Source: Chloroflexota bacterium
Lineage (GTDB): Bacteria > Chloroflexota > Dehalococcoidia > SZUA-161
Reading direction: 5' to 3'
Length of the DNA: 7,199 nucleotides
Assembly (NCBI GenBank): GCA_030668425.1
Contig: DAOUTY010000088.1
Location: 1 to 7,199 of the forward strand
The notes beneath the pieces were generated by a model. That model was not told where the DNA came from. It was given only the letters and a program-made list of their open reading frames with translations, and did not search any database. The translations under genes were made by a program, and so were the position numbers. Positions 5,425 to 7,199 of this stretch are shown here, in pieces; within the stretch, counting starts at the first letter, position 1, and each line of letters begins with the position of its first letter.

Positions 5425-5610
5425 ATGCTGCTACAAGGCTTGCTTTTTCCCTTTAAGATGCTGGCGATCGCTATAAAGCTATTGGTCAGGTTAATACTTC
5501 TCCCGCTTAAGATGATAGTAGCTGGTATGCTGCTTCAAATTGGGATGCTACTCGTTTTCATAGCAATCGTAGCTGTGCTGGGGTACTACATATATCAGTG
5601 GGTTATCTAG
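5425..5610 (+). CDS. Small hydrophobic membrane protein, upstream partner of the DUF362 gene
   Basis: I do not recognise a family for this 61-residue protein. It is almost wholly hydrophobic. Basic residues are spaced through the first half (K11, K18, R22, K29), followed by a clear membrane helix at about 32-57 (VAGMLLQIGMLLVFIAIVAVLGYYIY), ending in QWVI. The N-terminal half shows a weak internal repeat of 18-residue period: LLFPFKMLAIAIKLL and LILLPLKMIVAGMLL. A cationic, possibly membrane-surface segment followed by one transmembrane helix is the simplest topology. There is no Shine-Dalgarno sequence, and the promoter's -10 ends six bases before the ATG. The DUF362 gene begins 25 bases after its stop, so the two are likely an operon. 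A link to that iron-sulfur protein at the membrane is inference only. Confidence 0.6.
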   Translation: MLLQGLLFPFKMLAIAIKLLVRLILLPLKMIVAGMLLQIGMLLVFIAIVAVLGYYIYQWVI

Positions 5611-5635
5611 CTGACCCTTTACGAGATGAGAACAC

Positions 5636-6784
5636 ATGAATAAATCAAAAGTGGCGATTATAAAATGCGACACCTACGATGAAGAAGACGTCCAAAGGGC
5701 TGTCGAGGCGGGGCTAGATCTTCTTGGCGGTTTGTCTTTGTTCGTAAAACCCGGTGAAAGAATAGTAATGAAACCAAACGTACTAATTGGTTCAAATCCC
5801 GAAAAGTGTGTGACCACCCATCCGGCTGTGTTCAAGGCCGTAGGGAGATTGCTTCAGGGAATGGGAGCCAACGTATACTATGGAGACTCTCCAAGTATTG
5901 GAATGGCTGGATTTAATATGAAAAGAGCCCGTTTGAAGCAGGCCGGTGATGAGTTGGGTATTGAACTGGCTGATTTCGACAAGGGAAGGGCCGTAAGCCA
6001 TAACGATTCACTATTAATCAAGAGCTTTGTGATTGCCAATGGTGTATTGGACTCAGATGGACTCGTAAGTCTGCCGAAACTGAAAACTCACCCATTAACT
6101 AGATTTACAGGGGCGGTCAAGAATCAGTTTGGATGTATTCCCGGCCTCTTGAAGAGCCAATACCACGTCAAACTGCCAGACCCGTATGATTTCGCCACAA
6201 TGCTCGTTGATTTGAATACGCTTATTAGACCGCGTCTCTGCATTATGGACGGCATAATAGCCATGGAGGGCAATGGGCCTAGAAGTGGTAAGCCCAGGAA
6301 GGTGAATATTCTATTGTTCTCCAGCGATCCCATCGCCCTGGATGCTACAGCGTGTAGAATCATTGATCTTGCCCCCGAGGTTGTGACGACATCGGCACCC
6401 GGTGAAAAGGCAGGACTGGGCACTTATCATGCAGAGAATATTGAGGTACTCGGTGAAAAAATAGAACCGCTCATTATCCATGATTTCGATGCAATTCGAA
6501 GAGCACCTACGACGCGCAGCGCAGGACGAATGAGTAACTTTATCAAGAATCGTATATGCGAGAGGCCGGCGATCGACAAGGCAAAATGTACTAATTGTGG
6601 AACATGTGTCAGGATGTGCCCTGTGGAGCCCAAAGCTGTCGACTGGTACACGGGTGATGAGTCTAAACCCCCCACCCATAAGTATGACCGCTGTATTCGC
6701 TGCTACTGCTGCCAGGAAACGTGCCCTGAGGGGGCGATCTCTGTTGAGAAGCCGTTACTGGGCAAAATCTACTCCCGCATTTAA
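5636..6784 (+). CDS. DUF362 domain protein with C-terminal two-cluster [4Fe-4S] ferredoxin domain
   Basis: This 382-residue protein has a DUF362 domain over about residues 5-300. The N-terminal part includes KVAIIKCDTYDEEDVQRAVEAGLD, a VKPGERIVMKPNVL block, and TTHPAVFKAVGRLL. The middle has GLVSLPKLKTHPLTRFTGAVKNQFGCIPG and a PIALDATACRIIDL helix. A bacterial ferredoxin fold follows, with two CxxCxxCxxxCP motifs: C318, C321, C324, C328 and C353, C356, C359, C363. Each can bind one [4Fe-4S] cluster, and an extra cysteine (C358) sits within the second. No signal peptide is seen, so it is probably cytoplasmic. The family's reaction is not established; an electron-transfer or redox role is the safe inference. 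A weak ribosome site (GAGATGAG) precedes the ATG. It lies 25 bases after the 61-aa membrane protein and is probably co-transcribed with it. Confidence 0.92.
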   Translation: MNKSKVAIIKCDTYDEEDVQRAVEAGLDLLGGLSLFVKPGERIVMKPNVLIGSNPEKCVTTHPAVFKAVGRLLQGMGANVYYGDSPSIGMAGFNMKRARLKQAGDELGIELADFDKGRAVSHNDSLLIKSFVIANGVLDSDGLVSLPKLKTHPLTRFTGAVKNQFGCIPGLLKSQYHVKLPDPYDFATMLVDLNTLIRPRLCIMDGIIAMEGNGPRSGKPRKVNILLFSSDPIALDATACRIIDLAPEVVTTSAPGEKAGLGTYHAENIEVLGEKIEPLIIHDFDAIRRAPTTRSAGRMSNFIKNRICERPAIDKAKCTNCGTCVRMCPVEPKAVDWYTGDESKPPTHKYDRCIRCYCCQETCPEGAISVEKPLLGKIYSRI

Positions 6785-7011
6785 TACCAAGTGGTTTTAG
6801 AACAGTGCATACAGCTAGAAGAAGAGAGTCCTGGAACTGATGGGGTAGCGAATCAAAGACCTTGGGCGAAAGGACAAAGCTGAAGCAGAATGGGGCGCTT
6901 TTCTGACGAAGCTTGACTCGTCCTCCTTTTTTGACAAGGTCAAGGGTTTATTCCGAAAGTAAAGAGGCTAACTAGGCGGATTTGGCAACAGCAATCGGTA
7001 GAGGAGGAGGA
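6785..7011. other. Intergenic region with a coding-like remnant
   Basis: There is no complete gene in these 227 bases. A frame from 6849 to a TAA at 6960-6962 reads like genuine protein (38 codons including the stop; KDKAEAEWGAFLTKLDSSSFFDKVKGLFRK at its end). It has no start codon and an in-frame TAG at 6846-6848, so it may be the 3' remnant of a decayed gene. Two weak hairpins lie inside it: GACGA 6905-6909 with TCGTC 6918-6922, followed shortly by a T6 run (6927-6932), and TTGAC 6931-6935 with GTCAA 6939-6943. The first could be a poor terminator for the DUF362 gene. No convincing promoter for the downstream gene was seen. Confidence 0.35.
7001..7010 (+). promoter_or_regulatory. Strong Shine-Dalgarno site of the lipoprotein-like gene
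   Basis: GAGGAGGAGG ends one base before the ATG at 7012, with AGGAGG at 7002-7007 at good spacing. It supports both the reality of the gene and its start. Confidence 0.75.
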
Positions 7012-7199
7012 ATGAAGAGAGGGATTGTGGGCTGGATAGCCAGTGCGCTTTTGATTGCCCCACTTATTCTGGGTCTTGCATGCACTGCGCCAACCCAGTT
7101 TGAGGGTGCCGTGTTTGAAGATCGCAATGATAACGGGATTAGGGATAACGCCGAACCTGGCATACGTGACATACTTGTCTCTAACGGGATAACGGTCAC
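7012..7199 (+). CDS. Lipoprotein-like exported protein with SdrD-B-like domain (5' part)
   Basis: The first 62 residues of a gene that continues past the window. The N-terminus is a signal peptide: MKRG, a hydrophobic core to about residue 23, then C24 in LGLACTAPT. This is a relaxed lipobox, since -3 is Gly rather than Leu, so lipid attachment is likely but not certain. From residue 30 the sequence FEGAVFEDRNDNGIRDNAEPGIRDILVSNGITV matches the pattern of SdrD-B-like or related Cna-B-type surface repeats. It has a calcium-loop-like DRNDNGIRD and the typical VSNG turn. The same module also occurs at the N-terminus of some exported metallophosphoesterases, so the full function cannot be told from here. 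The protein should be exported and surface-attached. Confidence 0.75.
   Translation, partial: MKRGIVGWIASALLIAPLILGLACTAPTQFEGAVFEDRNDNGIRDNAEPGIRDILVSNGITV

Noticed and set aside
6931..6959. Promoter from the perfect TTGACA at 6931-6936 for the lipoprotein gene
   Set aside because: No -10-like sequence is found at 15 to 19 bases spacing (the region reads CCGAAAGT), and the box is part of a small palindrome.
1..7199. CRISPR arrays, insertion sequences, long repeats
   Set aside because: No regularly spaced repeats, transposase-like frames or terminal inverted repeats were seen anywhere in the window.

Overview
The window reads as chromosomal DNA of a free-living bacterium. My best guess is a member of the Chloroflexota, perhaps Dehalococcoidia-like. 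That rests on the overall style: a long CTC-type L25 protein, a UbiA/MenA-like prenyltransferase next to secG, a DUF362 iron-sulfur protein, and promoters sitting almost on top of start codons. No 16S rRNA or other decisive marker is present, so the taxonomic guess is weak.

Layout. Positions 1-204 hold the 3' end of secG on the plus strand. It is followed by a UbiA-family polyprenyltransferase (250-1143). A GC-rich stem-loop (1164-1195) separates this gene from a convergent minus-strand pair: a YbjQ/UPF0145 protein (1207-1521) and, upstream of it, a small two-helix membrane protein (1518-1736). That pair overlaps by ATGA and is driven by a good sigma70-type promoter at 1808-1836. The promoter lies back to back with the promoter of fmt (methionyl-tRNA formyltransferase, 1877-2830, plus). 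fmt converges on rplY (ribosomal protein L25/CTC, 2848-3507, minus) with only 17 bases between the stop codons.

A 319-base divergent intergenic region (3508-3826) separates rplY from queA (3827-4846, plus). It carries one promoter at each edge and an unexplained three-helix, cloverleaf-like element at 3595-3653. After queA comes a 244-base gap with a tRNA-like but apparently non-canonical structured stretch (about 4845-4963). An unrecognised 78-residue protein (5091-5327) follows. A probable operon comes next: a 61-residue membrane protein (5425-5610) and a DUF362 protein with a two-cluster ferredoxin domain (5636-6784). A 227-base gap contains a short coding-like remnant, and the window ends inside a lipoprotein-like gene (7012 onward) beginning with an SdrD-B-like repeat.

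Functionally, the first half is translation and envelope housekeeping: initiator-tRNA formylation, 5S rRNA-binding L25, queuosine tRNA modification, protein export, and prenylquinone or related lipid synthesis. The second half is accessory, with an apparently more AT-rich codon choice and mostly uncharacterised proteins.

The most notable pattern is in initiation signals. Promoter-proximal genes (fmt, rplY, queA and the 61-aa gene) have a -10 box 6 to 16 bases from the start codon and little or no Shine-Dalgarno sequence. Several clearly or possibly downstream-in-operon genes have strong Shine-Dalgarno sites. This suggests leaderless or near-leaderless transcripts for the former. I found no clearly new multi-gene system. 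The best candidates for undescribed elements are the 3595-3653 cloverleaf, the tRNA-like region after queA, and the 61-aa protein/DUF362 pair.
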